From Physcomitrium patens (lineage: Eukaryota; Streptophyta; Bryopsida; Funariales; Funariaceae): 64,000 nt of DNA. The position numbers and the translations under genes are program-made. Below, piece after piece: positions 32,257 through 42,918 of the stretch. Location: NCBI RefSeq assembly GCF_000002425.4, contig NC_037269.1, positions 14,667,309 through 14,731,308 on the forward strand, written 5' to 3'. The notes under the pieces were generated by a model. It made no database searches. It saw only the letters and a list, made by a program, of their open reading frames with translations, and was not told the DNA's origin. Position 1 is the first letter of the stretch; each line of letters starts with the position of its first letter.

Positions 32257-32728
32257 TGTCACGGACACAAAATACAGACTTGAAATCTAACAAGAAGTTC
32301 AAGAAGAAGTGGCAGAACTAGATTAAACAGATGAGTACAAGAACAACACCAGAAAGGTGAGCTAAAACTCCAAGAGATGTATTGTCGAGACTGAAGAACT
32401 CTTCAGCCTCGACTCCTATATATACTACTGGCCTATGGTTCTAAGGAAGCGCATCAAGAAGCTTCCCAAGAACTATGAAGCTTCTTGAGCAACTACCCAA
32501 GAGCTAGGAAGCTTCTCAAGTAACTTCCTAGAATCTACTAGAATATTCTAAGAATCTTCTAGAGCCTTCTAAGGGAATCTTTAGGAAATCGTCAAAGAAT
32601 CTTTAGTGAATCTTTGAAGAATATTCTAAGAGAATATTCAAAGAATCTTTTGGAAGTTTCTAGAGACTTCTTTCTAGAAGGTTCTAGAAACTTGTCTCTA
32701 GAAAGGTCTAAGGACTATGTCCCTAACA
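32257..32728 (-). repeat. 5' LTR of GypB
   Basis: 472 bp, the same ends as the 3' LTR, followed by the CTAAT duplication. Carries the promoter elements described for 26354-26640. Confidence 0.95.
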
Positions 32729-32733
32729 CTAAT

Positions 32734-32822
32734 TAGCTTACAAAAGTATTGATAAAGGATAGACATTATAAATTGATAAAGGCATTAGATTTAGAAGCCT
32801 TTAATCAATAGCAAAGTAGGAG
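32734..32822 (+). pseudogene. RNase H tail of Copia1
   Basis: Resumes after GypB with LTKVLIKDRHYKLIKALDL, the usual copia pol C-terminus (the LTKPL...KH type ending). It continues directly from DMLAN before GypB and ends just before the right LTR. Confidence 0.7.
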
Positions 32823-33152
32823 TGATAAAATAAATGTTGGATAAATAAAAGATATTACCTAACGTAATTTACTAATAGTTAAAAGGCAGCAAAAGGTAAT
32901 ACAAAAGTAACCAAGGTGGCAACTAGGTTAAGTAGTAGTTAGGATTTGAAATGGTAGCTAGGTTAAGTGAAATCTAAGATTCAATTAGATGAAATAAAGA
33001 TGAATGAGAATGAAGTTGAGCCACAATCAATGTAAACTCTATCTATAAATAAAGGATGTTGGAAGTGAGAGGTATCTCATTCCATACTTTTCTTGTATCT
33101 AACCTTGCTGATTTCTACTTACTTGTGTCTTTCTTATTGTATTTCTTCAATA
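32823..33152 (+). repeat. 3' LTR of Copia1
   Basis: 330 bp, TGATAAAATAAATGTTGG to TTCTTCAATA, matching 19378-19691. The target duplication CATAA follows at 33153-33157. Confidence 0.75.
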
Positions 33153-33157
33153 CATAA

Positions 33158-35640
33158 CATATCCGCCATTGAGTTCTTTTTATCCATGACATTTACAAAA
33201 TTAGGATTTAGAAACTTAATAAAAGTAATTTATTTAAGCATAGTAATATCTAGTATAATATAATTAGAAATCATTCTAAGTAGAAGCAAGCAAATAGTCT
33301 TCAATACCATATGAGTATCTATTAAATAATATCTTTTAACTTTTAATGAAATAAGTATATTCCAAAGCTCTATTTTTACTTGTCAATAAGTTCTTTGCTT
33401 CTTAGTAAGAATCCTTACTCCGAACTTAATTACAAACTAGTTGTCTTTTTTATCATATTGTCCAATAACCTACTCAATAGCTATGGAACTTATGTCATCT
33501 GTCACTATCATCGATCTTTCATAATTATAGTCTATGTGCTTTAATACTAGTTGTGATTTTAAAACCATCTTTAATTCATCCATGGCCATCTCTTGCTCTT
33601 TATTTCATACAAACTTCTTTATTTTTTTAATAATTGATACAGAGATTCCACAATATAAATATAGTAAAAAATTCATATTTTATAAAATATGCAAGCACCT
33701 AAATATCTTCTTACCTTGATAGTGCTCCTATATGCCTTCATTCTTGCTATGGCATCTACCTTCTCCAAGTTTGATTTTATTCCATAGCTTCTGCATAAAT
33801 GTCCAACAACCATATTTTTTTTAAATATAAATGTAGATTTTTAAAAGAATAAAGTGAGATTTACCTCCTCAAGTTTCTTTAAAATGCAATCCATATCTTC
33901 AATATATTTTTTTACAAATGTATAGTATCTATCTTCTTTCAAAATAAAATCTATAGTTTCTTCTTTGCAATCCTTGATTGGAACATCATTCAAAAAGTCT
34001 TCTTTAGCACAAATTCCTTTAAAATTTGGTTGATTACAATTTCCATATAAACCATTGAATTAATTTCATCTTATAACAAAGTACACATACAAACTAGATC
34101 CAAAGGAGTGTTCATATTAATTAGGTCCCTACTCTCGTTTATTAATTGAAATTGATCATAAAATTACTATTAGAATAAATGGCATGTCTTATAAAAGCTT
34201 CTACTACTTCATCTACTACTAGTCTAGACTCTATATTCCTAATAGTCACCTTATTGGCTAGTTGCATGTCTTGAATGAATCTAAGTGCCTTAGACTTCTT
34301 TGGCATGATGAACCATCAATTAGAATAAGATATAATAGATGGTTCAAGGATATCGATCTTGATCTTTTTTTTTAATAAATCTATGAATTTAGAAAGCAAA
34401 GCTTTTGATATCAAAATAGACTTTAAGTCCTAAGTTATATGTGGATTAGTAAAAATAACCATAGATGTTACTATGTTAGGATCCAAAAAATCAATTTTTT
34501 TAAATGCAAAGGCAAAAGCCTTACCATATTTGGAAAGCATCTCTAAAAACTTCTTTCTTTCTACCTCAATCAAAAAATCACTCCCTCCAATCTTCAACTT
34601 ATCTAGAGACTCCTTGATAAACTTGTCATCAATCTTTCTTGACTCTCTCAATCTTGGCTCTATAATAGCTTATTTGATATGCTCTTTGGTGTCTTGAAGT
34701 AATTGAGTTGTCATGAGCTTCACCTTCTTGGCCATGATCTTATACTTAATATGCACCATAGCCTCTTGCAATATCACATGATTATCAACTACTCCAAGCC
34801 TCTTAGAAAACTCAAAAACCTCCTCATATATTTATCTTGAGTGAAGCTCCATAAGAATATTAGCTCCATCTCCATCCATATGAAAAGACAATCTTTCTAA
34901 AACTTTCACATAATCATCTTCAAAGCCTTCTTTTTCAATAACACTTGAAATACATTCACCACTTGAAATCACATCATTTTTTTTTAAATTCATATTTTTT
35001 TATCCAACTCTTATACATATGATCTAAATCTCCAATTCTTGAAATTTCAAAATCCTTGAAGTTTTTAAATCCAAAATTCCAAACTCAAAGCTATCTGTAT
35101 TGAAAAGTGTATAGATAAAATATTCACTTGCATCCTTTTATCTTTCATGGGCTACTTCTCTATTTTATAAATCTTCCTTGAAATAATCTTGATTTTTGGT
35201 CCATTATTAATAAATGCCAAGGTATGCTTTTTGAGGTCTCTTAGTCTCACTTGAGCCTCCATGGTAAGCCTAATTCAAAAAAGATGTACAAATTCAATAC
35301 TCATCCTCTCACCCTCAAACCTCTTATGAAAAATATAATTAGATATATTTACCTTACTTACATCTATTCCATACTCCATTTCTTTACAACATCTTGTTCT
35401 TCGTTGATCTTTATTTCTACCATAGCCTTGATTAATCACCTCCTTCTTCTTTTCATGTAGAATCTCTTTAAATCTAGGTGCACAAAGTTGGAAAAATACT
35501 TGCTCTATCTTTTGGTCTTCTTCTTCAGTCAAATAAGAGTCTAATGCCTTCACCATAACTGCCTCTGTTGTCATTTGTCTCTACCTCTTAATAAAATCAA
35601 TGATAAGCTCATAGAAGTCTTTTTTTGTAATACCAAGTGC
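33158..35640 (-). pseudogene. Protease, RT and RNase H of G5, broken
   Basis: On the minus strand the frame 34430-34651 carries the RT leader (DDKFIKESLDKLKIGGSDFL, FLDPNIVTSMVIF), matching G0 at 8123-8433. Downstream fragments read YSN then WFIMPKKSKALRFIQDM, then FLNDVPIKDC at the RT active site, where the first catalytic Asp of FLDD is Asn. The RNase H end is NSMADMLC at the Copia1 junction. Upstream at 35275-35574 is a spacer/protease-side fragment. Stops and shifts are frequent. Confidence 0.65.
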
Positions 35641-35642
35641 CT

Positions 35643-36030
35643 ACCTCAAGGTGAAAGCCTTTTTAAATGGCAATAAGGATTTAGAAGACAAAGATGCCAT
35701 TACGGAAGAAAAAAAGACTAAATTCTCTAAAAAAGATGTGGTGGAGCTTTCTAATAAGAAGAGACCACCAAAGATTAGGGAGTCTATTCAAAGAGGAGAA
35801 GGATCTCTCTATCCACAAGCACAAGAAATACCTTCATCTCAATCAAATAATGGACTTAGTGATCAAGAAAATAGAGCAAATGACAAAGGAAGAGAAGGTT
35901 CAAATAAGCCTAAAAGTAAAGGTCCTTCATATAAGCTTCAATTGGATATTGAAAGTTCTGTTGATATAAAGAGAATTTTAAAATAAAGGATTTTTGATGC
36001 AAAAATTGAATTCAAAATATGCTAGAATAG
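35643..36030 (+). pseudogene. Inverted gag C-terminal segment inside G5
   Basis: An open frame (35651-35986) in plus orientation ends GPSYKLQLDIESSVDIKRIL, followed by FDAKIEF. This corresponds to G0 gag at about 4960-5250 (KLLSDIEATIDLKGVL, LNAKVEFTF). G5 itself runs minus, and exactly this piece is missing between its gag and protease, so the segment appears to have been inverted in place. The alternative is a fragment of another element of the group. Confidence 0.6.
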
Positions 36031-36149
36031 GTATCAACTAGATCATCTCCACTTATTGCTCTCTTAATGATCTAGTTGATTCTATTCTCCTTATTCAAAT
36101 GCTAATAGAATCAACTAGATCATCTCAACTTATTGCTCTCTTAATGATT
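36031..36149. repeat. Direct and inverted repeat cluster at inversion edge
   Basis: A perfect 20-bp inverted repeat, ATGATCTAGTTGATTCTATT at 36067-36086 and its complement at 36104-36123, with a 17-nt loop. In addition a direct repeat of about 40 bp (ATCAACTAGATCATCTC, then ACTTATTGCTCTCTTAATGA) occurs at about 36032-36071 and 36111-36150. It adjoins the inverted gag segment. Confidence 0.8.
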
Positions 36150-36418
36150 TCTATTCTTCTAACCATAGCCTCCATCAATAGCCTCAAAATAGCTGTTGTG
36201 CTCCTAATTTCTACTTCAATGAGATAAAATTCAATCTCTTTCACATGTAATCTACTTATTTCTTCCACATATTTTTAATCAATTCTTCAAGATTATCTTT
36301 GAAAAGAGACTTATATGTCTCTGGGATTGGAGTAGATGTCATCAAACTCAATAGAATAATTGATATCATAGATGGTAGAACTTCATGCCTTAAAGTCCCT
36401 ACTCTTATCTTTATCTAT
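36150..36418 (-). pseudogene. gag C-terminal part of G5
   Basis: Minus-strand fragment with DNLEELIKNMWKK and LNFIEVEIRS, corresponding to the G0 stretch before the zinc knuckle (LEEIV, MRDLQIKLARLEEK). It is separated from the rest of gag by the LTR-C insertion at 36419-37706. Confidence 0.5.
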
Positions 36419-37706
36419 TGTCATATTATAATTATTTATAGTATATAAAATTTAACTAAAATAAATAATATATTTATAAATATTGATATACTTTAGAGTA
36501 GTTAGTAGATTAATTTAAAGAGAGTTGATGTAAAAAAATTTATTTTGATGTTTATCTATGTTGATTATAGTATTCAAAATACATAGGATTTAAATATTTA
36601 GTATAAAATTAAAAGAGAAGATTAGGACTCAAAGATGAAGATCCAAACTTCTAAGAAGTTTATTTGAAAGGATGAAAGCAAGATATGGATGGATGAAGGC
36701 TAAAAATAAAGATTTTTATTCCTATTAATTAAAAGCCATATCCAATAGGCATTTATCATATTGTCTGCAATCATAACAAGGATTTTGGCAACTTTAAAAG
36801 AAGCATTTGAGAATCAAAAGCAAAGGTTGTAAGATTTAAGATTTGAACTATAATTTTTGTACAAATTTTAGAGGATTTGGAATTAAAGTGATGAAGTTAT
36901 AGTGATTTGAAATTTAGGTGTTCTTTTAAGATAAACTATTACTATTTTGAGAATATGAAGAGTTTTATGATAGATTTTGGAGATCAAGATATGGAGATGC
37001 AAGGATGATTTTAAGATCTACATCTCTTATAAAAGAATTTTTGCATTTGAAGTTTGTATAAAGAAGTCATAGAACATTGAAGACAACATATGTAATTCAA
37101 AGATAATAAGTAAGTTGTTTTGTTAATAGTAATGGTTGGAGCCATATCTTAAGTTTTCAAGTGAATTTAGACTCAAAATTTCTAAATTTATATTTTATAA
37201 AATTAAAAAGCTATGCATTAAAATTTTATGGTATTTGAGTACTTATTTTGTGAGATATGAAGAAATTTGTACATAGGTATATATAAGCAAGGATTTTAAG
37301 CTACTATTAGAGTTTTGATGATATTTCAAGATCTATAACAAATTTGTGGTTGAAATTTGTTTTGATAGTTGTTAAAATTATATTAGTACTTCATATAAAA
37401 TTTGGATTTGTTTAGATGGTCAAATCGTGAGATATGAACTGTTGAAGTTTGGATAAAATTCACCTTAAGGATATACAAGTTTTTATAATATTTTTATCAC
37501 AATTTTTGTGATCTTTGGTACTTAAGGCATATGTATTGATGTAATTGCCTCTATAAGGATAATTTTGTATATAAACTTAATGTTTGTTTGTTTGTTTATT
37601 TTTTTTTTTTTTATTTTTTATTTTTTTTATCTTGAGGCTTAGTTGAGTAATTAGTGATAGCCAAAAGCATAGCACTTTCTTCAGGAAAATTCTTTCTACC
37701 ATGACA
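36419..37706 (+). repeat. Solo LTR-C inside G5 gag
   Basis: About 1288 bp, TGTCATATTATAATTATT to TTCTTTCTACCATGACA. Aligns in reverse orientation with 20668-21930. Contains a poly-T tract with TTTG units near 37580-37630. Gag fragments flank both sides. No perfect target duplication seen. Confidence 0.65.
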
Positions 37707-38226
37707 CCATTGTTGCTTAATTACCAATGAATCTTCAATTCTCTCTCAATCATTAGTTAAACCTCCTTCAATAGACTTGTGAGCCAAGAGCACAAAGAGC
37801 ATATCAACTAGTATTTCATTTGCTACTTGTAAGAAGAGCTCGGTCTTCTTTATACCTAATAAAAGTCTCTTTGAAGATGAGAATTGAAAAAAATTTCTCT
37901 CAAACTTTCTAAACAAATAATTGGAGGCTATAAACCTCCTTGGTTGTTATTCAATCTATTCCAAAAAGAATCTCTTAGTGACTCTATCAAAATCTTCATT
38001 ATAAAATTCATCTCTCAAATTCTCTTCAAAATCACTTCAAGTCTCTAAATTGCTTCTATCCAAATCTTTCACTCTCTTCTTGATCTCAAGAATGCATTCC
38101 AACTCAAAACTAAGAAAATAGTAACTCTCAAGGATTTGATGTACCTCCATCTCTCTTATATATGCTCAAAGAAACTTAATGATGTCTCTTTTATCAGATC
38201 TCTTATGGTTATTAACCACGCTATTG
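37707..38226 (-). pseudogene. gag middle part of G5, broken
   Basis: Minus-strand reading gives AYIREMEVHQILESYYFLSF, then DEFYNEDFDRVTKRFFLE, RKFERNFFQF, IKKTELFLQVANEILVDML and KSIEGGLTND. This is the full capsid region of this gypsy group, parallel to G0 3800-4250. Interrupted at both ends by LTR-C copies. Confidence 0.7.
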
Positions 38227-39548
38227 TGTTGTGGTTCAGCTATTATATAAAAATAATTAATTATATATTTAATATATAATTTATTAAGTAATATGGTGAA
38301 AGCCATATTATTAGATTTTAATTGGTTGTAGAATATAATTTGATTATTACCTTGAAAAGAGGTTATTTAAAAAAATTATTATAGAATTTTTATAACTTTA
38401 ATTTCTTTTGATAGTGGTTTTTAAGATCAGTTTTGATTGATAGTAACTTCTAAATATTTAGGATCACCTTTGTTAGACATTGGTGACCTTTGAAAACTTA
38501 TTTTGGTTCTCTTATTTGGTGTTTAAAGCATAAATTATATAAATCTTATAAGAAAAAGGGTTGAAGAAGGGTTTTAGTAGCAAAGACAGTTTAGAGCATC
38601 TATATAGATGAATGGAGATGGATGATAAAAATCTTCATTCCCATTGATCAAAAATCATGACCAATAGGCTTTGAGGAGGCTGTCCGAGGCCATATTAGAG
38701 ATTAGAACTAGTTTTTCGGAGCCATTTGAGCTTTGAAGACTAAGATCAAAAATTTTAGGTTTTTGGCTATGGTTTTGGTGAAAATCTTGTATGATTTGGA
38801 GTTTATATGAAGGAGATATAGGTGCTCAAAGTTAAGGTGTTGATTTGGGAGCTATTGTCACTCTTTTTGACATAACGCACGCGTACAGAGGGCAATTGAG
38901 GAGTGGCGAGTGCATCTAAAGAGAACACTTTTGAAGCTACACTTTTTGCATATTTCTTGCTAGATTCTAAGTTGAAATAAAGGAGTTATTGGATTTTGAA
39001 GTCAGCACATGCAATCTAAGGGTAGTAAATGACCCGATTTACTAGTGGTTGTGTCTTGAGCTATATCTTGAGCAATTTGATAAGATTTTGGCTCAAAATA
39101 TCAAAAAATGTGTAATTTCATGTTAATAAACTTTGTACATAAGTTTGATGATATTTGAGTATTGGGTTCTTGAGTTATTAAGAAAATAGTGCTCAAGTGC
39201 TTGTCAATTAGGATTTAGAGCATCTGCTAGGATTTCTTAGATGCCAAAAGATTGGAAGTGAATTTATAGTTGGTTTTTTTGTGATAAAACTTAAGGGTGA
39301 ATTCTACCTATTCTATAAAACTGAAACAAACTAAACAGTTAGATCAAGAGTTATGAATTTTTAAAGTCTAAGAAGAAAAAATCCTTCGTGAGAAAAATAT
39401 GTTTTAAAGGAATTTTGTTATATTTTGAATTTTATGCAAATCAAAGGAGTTTTAGAAACTAAGACAAGATTCATATAAAGGTTTAAGCTAAATTCTCTAG
39501 AGCTAGATATACAATGTATTTCTAGATAAAAAATCACATCATACAACA
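38227..39548 (+). repeat. Diverged LTR-C-like solo LTR inside G5 gag
   Basis: Begins TGTTGTGGTTCAGC and ends ATCATACAACA. It lies exactly between the gag fragments RRYPRYCKALL (right) and KRSDKRDIIKFL (left), which join in the intact protein. The middle resembles 36419-37706 in order of motifs (CATTCCCATTGATCAAAA against TATTCCTATTAATTAAAA). Assignment to LTR-C is tentative. Confidence 0.5.
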
Positions 39549-39844
39549 ATGCTTTGCAATACCTTGGATACCTCCTTCTCACTTGCTTGTATTTTTTTTG
39601 TCTCTCCATGAACATTCTCAAAGCTAAAAATAAATCATTGGAACTTGTTCCTTTATTGCTACTTATATTGACTCTTCCAAAATTGTCCATCATCTTTAAA
39701 TATCAAAAAATCTTTTACTTTTTTCTTTTTATTCTTGAATGTTTTTTTATACTCCAAACTTGCATCCTAGCTCCATAATTCCATTATGCTCCACTTATAC
39801 TCTCAATTGCCTCAAAGATGCTCTCAATGGAAGCACCAAATTTA
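39549..39844 (-). pseudogene. gag N-terminal part and leader of G5
   Basis: Reads FGASIESIFEAIESISGA, later MMDNFGRVNISSNKGTSSND and LFLALRMFMERQKKYK, matching the G0 gag N-terminus (IFQAFTLFMQQQ). Next to the LTR is TAAATTTGGTGCTTCCATTG, a probable primer-binding region. The G0 counterpart reads TAAATGGGTGAACCC. Confidence 0.6.
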
Positions 39845-41264
39845 TGTCAAGAAGATGAGCCTCCTCAAAAGAACACAAGGTCTTTGAATGCAAGTAGGTT
39901 GTATGAAGTACAATATTGCCCAAATGAAGTCAAATATAAAAGGATAGCCAAAGATCAAGTACAAAATTTAGACTAATTTCTTTCTTGTACCAAGATGAAT
40001 CCAACCCTAATTCAAATCTTAAATCCAAACCTTATCTTATTAAAATATCTATAACTCACTTATTATTAATCTAATCTATGTAAAGTTTAGTTTGTCAAAC
40101 TTAACTCAAGCTATAAACTTTAAATTATTAAAGTCTATAAATAAAATCTTGAAAAAATGAGAGCCAAATCAAGAAAAAAAAATTGGTCTCTTGCTACAGT
40201 CACTGCCTTCAAAACCTCCATCTACAAATTAGCTTGGATCTCTTTTATTATAGCTTTTCTTCTTGCATGCTAATGCTTCTTAAAAAGCTAAAAATTAGTT
40301 CTAGTTTTCACCGAATTCTTAGAATAAAAAGAAGAAAATCTAGTAAATTGCATAGAAAGTATCAAACCAATCTTGAATTCTACTACTTGGAAATTCTAGT
40401 AACCTTCTTTCTACAAATTCATATATATCTCCTTCATCATAGCTCTTCTTCTTGCGTAAAATATCTTCTTAAAAATCTAACAATAAGATCCATTTTTTTC
40501 CAAAATTTTAAAATAAAAAGATAAAAATTCAAGAAATGTAATAAAAGAACCTTGAATTAGTCTTGAATCTTGCTACCTAAAAACTCCATCAACTCCCTTC
40601 TTAAAAAATTTCTTAGATCTCCTTCTTCATAGCTCTTCTTTTTACATAAAATAGCTTGTTAGAAAGCTAACAATAAGATCTAAGTCTTTACAAAATCTCA
40701 GAATAAGAAGAAGAAAATACAAGAAGTGGCATAGAAATCCCTACTTAGTCTTGAATCTTATCGCTCAAAAATTCTAGTAACCTCACTTTTTACAAATTTG
40801 CATGGATTTCGTTCTTCATAGCTCCATTTTTTGTATACTATAGCTTGCTGGAAAGTTAACAATATAATCTATCTTCTTTAAAATTTTAGAATAAAAAGAT
40901 AAAAATTCCATAAATGACCTTCAAAACCTCAAATGAGGCTTGAATCTTATCCCTCTCTAAAAATTTTCAACAAGCCTTCTTTTTTCTTTTTTCAACCTCC
41001 AACTCCCAAAAATTATAATCCTTCATACCAAAAATTCTTATTCCTAATCTTCTCCCAATATCCTTCTTGAACTACTATAGAGCTAGGTTTCTATCCTAAA
41101 TGGCAATACCTTCAAGCTTGAATAATCCATTCAAGATAATAATTTTATATTCTAAACTCTATTCAAATTTGTAAATATATTAGCATTATATTCTTTCTCT
41201 TTCTTATAAGTAAAATTAATTATCCTCTAAATATCTTTGATATACTTAAATTAAGTATATCACA
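39845..41264 (-). repeat. 5' LTR of G5 (LTR-B), full length
   Basis: 1420 bp. On the minus strand it starts TGTGATATACTTAATTTAAG and ends CTTCTTGACA, followed by the primer region and gag. Its 3'-proximal two thirds match 16097-17063. Confidence 0.7.
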
Positions 41265-42918
41265 ATACCGAGTGCTTAGATATAGAAGATAAAATGGAAC
41301 TTATAATAAGATCCTAAAAATTCTAATAGAATCTTTAAAAAATTCTAATTAAATTATAATAATAGTAATAAATCTTTAATTAAACTATGAAATAGTCTTA
41401 AAAAATAGATAGAAGAAATTTAAAGAAATTATAAATTAATTTTAATAAAATACATATAATAAAGAAATTCTAAAGAAATATTTAAAATAAATATCTTAAT
41501 TTAATTTTAATCAAATTCTAATATAATCTTCAAAAAATCCTTATAAAAATTCTAAATTAATTCTAATTTAATTCTAATAAAATCCTATTGAAATTTTAAA
41601 TCAATTCTAACCAAATTCTAAACCAAATCTTAATGAAATCCTAACCAAATTCTACATCAAATTTTAATGAAGTCCTAAATAAATCCTAATCAAGTCTTAA
41701 ATCTTAAATCCTGAATCCTAATGAAATCCTAACCAAATGCTAATGAAATCCTAATAAAAACTTGAACCAAATTCTAATCAAAATCTAACCAAATTTTAAC
41801 CAAATTTTAACCAAATCCTAATCAAATCCTAAACCAAATCCTAATGAAACTCTATTGAGCTCTATTCAACGTTTAAATAAATTCTAAATTCTATAGTACA
41901 TTTAAATATCAATAATTCATAATCAAATTATTAATTTTTATTCAAAATTCGTAATTTTTTTACTAACTAAGTTGATAATAAGTAAGAAAAATTTGGAAAA
42001 GATCAAATATACCAAATAAAAGATAATTCCTAAAATCTACTTGGATATTAGTCAGCCTCTTTATTTAATTTGATGCTGATATTTTAGAGCCAAAATCTCT
42101 TAATTTTACCATTCAATAGATTTTAAATTTTGAATAATTTTTAAAAATTAAGTTTATTACTTATATACAAAATTTTATTTCAATCTAATAGGTAAATTGA
42201 TGGATATCTTAGAAACCCTCACTAGTCTTCTAAATCCCACTCCTAAGACCTCAATATGTTTGAGCTTCAAAAAACTTTGAATTAACCATTAAATCAAGCT
42301 TAAATAAGTAATACAAATGATATACAATAATAATCACTTAATTACAAAATTTCACCTATAGATCATCTACAAATCTCATGTAATTGTTTGAAGTACAAAT
42401 TCCTTGAATTTTTTAAAATTCAAAGTCACTTAAAAATAATCTTAACTTTACAAACTCTTTATAAAGATCTTACGTACTTAAATCACTTGAAACCAATGCT
42501 TAAAAAACCCTAATTTGTTTACTCTCTAATCTTCTTCTTTAATCAACCAAAGAACCATGGATTTATCATGGGTGTGTATTTTTGTGCCTTGAGATTTGAT
42601 TTTGATCTTGGTTTTTAATTGGTCCTTTCTAAGTATCAATTCTGTATATTTTAAGGTAATTTTTGCTAAAAGTTATTTTTAATCTTTTTCTAAATATGTC
42701 TAAATACTTTGATTTGGCTCATTTATAAAGTAATTACTTTGATATAGTAATTACTTTGATTTGGCTCATTTATATTTCTATAAAATAAATAGAAGTTTCT
42801 TCTACAAAAGACAATATTAAGAGTAAAATTTTTACTATCTTTTTATTATTTATCTTTATTTTTTAATATAATAAAATACTTTATTTCTTCTTTTATTTAA
42901 TGGCTATATCACTACACA
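41265..42918 (-). repeat. LTR-A family LTR, truncated at its 3' end
   Basis: The reverse complement matches 5446-7226, including the TTTAGG-type array (here AAATCCTAACCAAATTCTA units at about 41580-41870) and the block GATTTGATTTTGATC. Its last 40 or so bases are replaced by the start of LTR-B, so the two LTRs abut. Confidence 0.6.

Larger units (their letters stand above)
26194..32728 (-). mobile_element. Chromodomain Ty3/gypsy retrotransposon GypB, complete structure
   Basis: 6535 bp, two 472-bp LTRs (26194-26665 and 32257-32728), perfect 5-bp duplication CTAAT (26189-26193 and 32729-32733). Same gene order as GypA, with which its proteins are close. LTRs differ at a handful of sites, so it is recent and is the last insertion in this nest. 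Few stops: two or three in gag, one after protease, one between integrase and chromodomain, and one in the extra ORF. Confidence 0.95.
19378..33152 (+). mobile_element. Ty1/copia retrotransposon Copia1, plus strand, nested
   Basis: LTRs at 19378-19691 and 32823-33152 begin TGATAAA and end TTCTTCAATA. The flanks GATAA (19373-19377) and CATAA (33153-33157) form a 5-bp target duplication with one mismatch, and G5 coding sequence continues across it. Inside: gag, protease, integrase, RT, RNase H in copia order. It carries three insertions: LTR-C (20668-21930), LTR-D (22782-23519) and GypB (26194-32728). The unnested element would be about 5.2 kb. Coding parts are broken. Confidence 0.8.
16097..41264 (-). 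mobile_element. Old Ty3/gypsy element G5, minus strand, heavily nested
   Basis: 5' LTR 39845-41264, gag in three pieces between 39844 and 36150, an inverted gag segment (35643-36030), protease, RT and RNase H (35640-33158), integrase (19377-17080) and a partial 3' LTR (16097-17063). Rejoining the pieces across each insertion restores protein continuity: the RNase H end ...SMADMLC at 33158 continues as LSKARYL at 19377. Insertions are solo LTR-D, Copia1 and two LTR-C copies. All coding parts are full of stops. Confidence 0.75.

Noticed and set aside
36031-36149. CRISPR-like or transcription terminator hairpin
   Set aside because: Only two repeat copies, in a decayed plant retroelement context. 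The hairpin is better explained by a rearrangement junction.
39554-40524. Plus-strand frames that look like membrane proteins (Leu/Phe/Ser-rich)
   Set aside because: They lie antisense to G5 gag and its LTR-B. The hydrophobic look comes from T-rich complement sequence.
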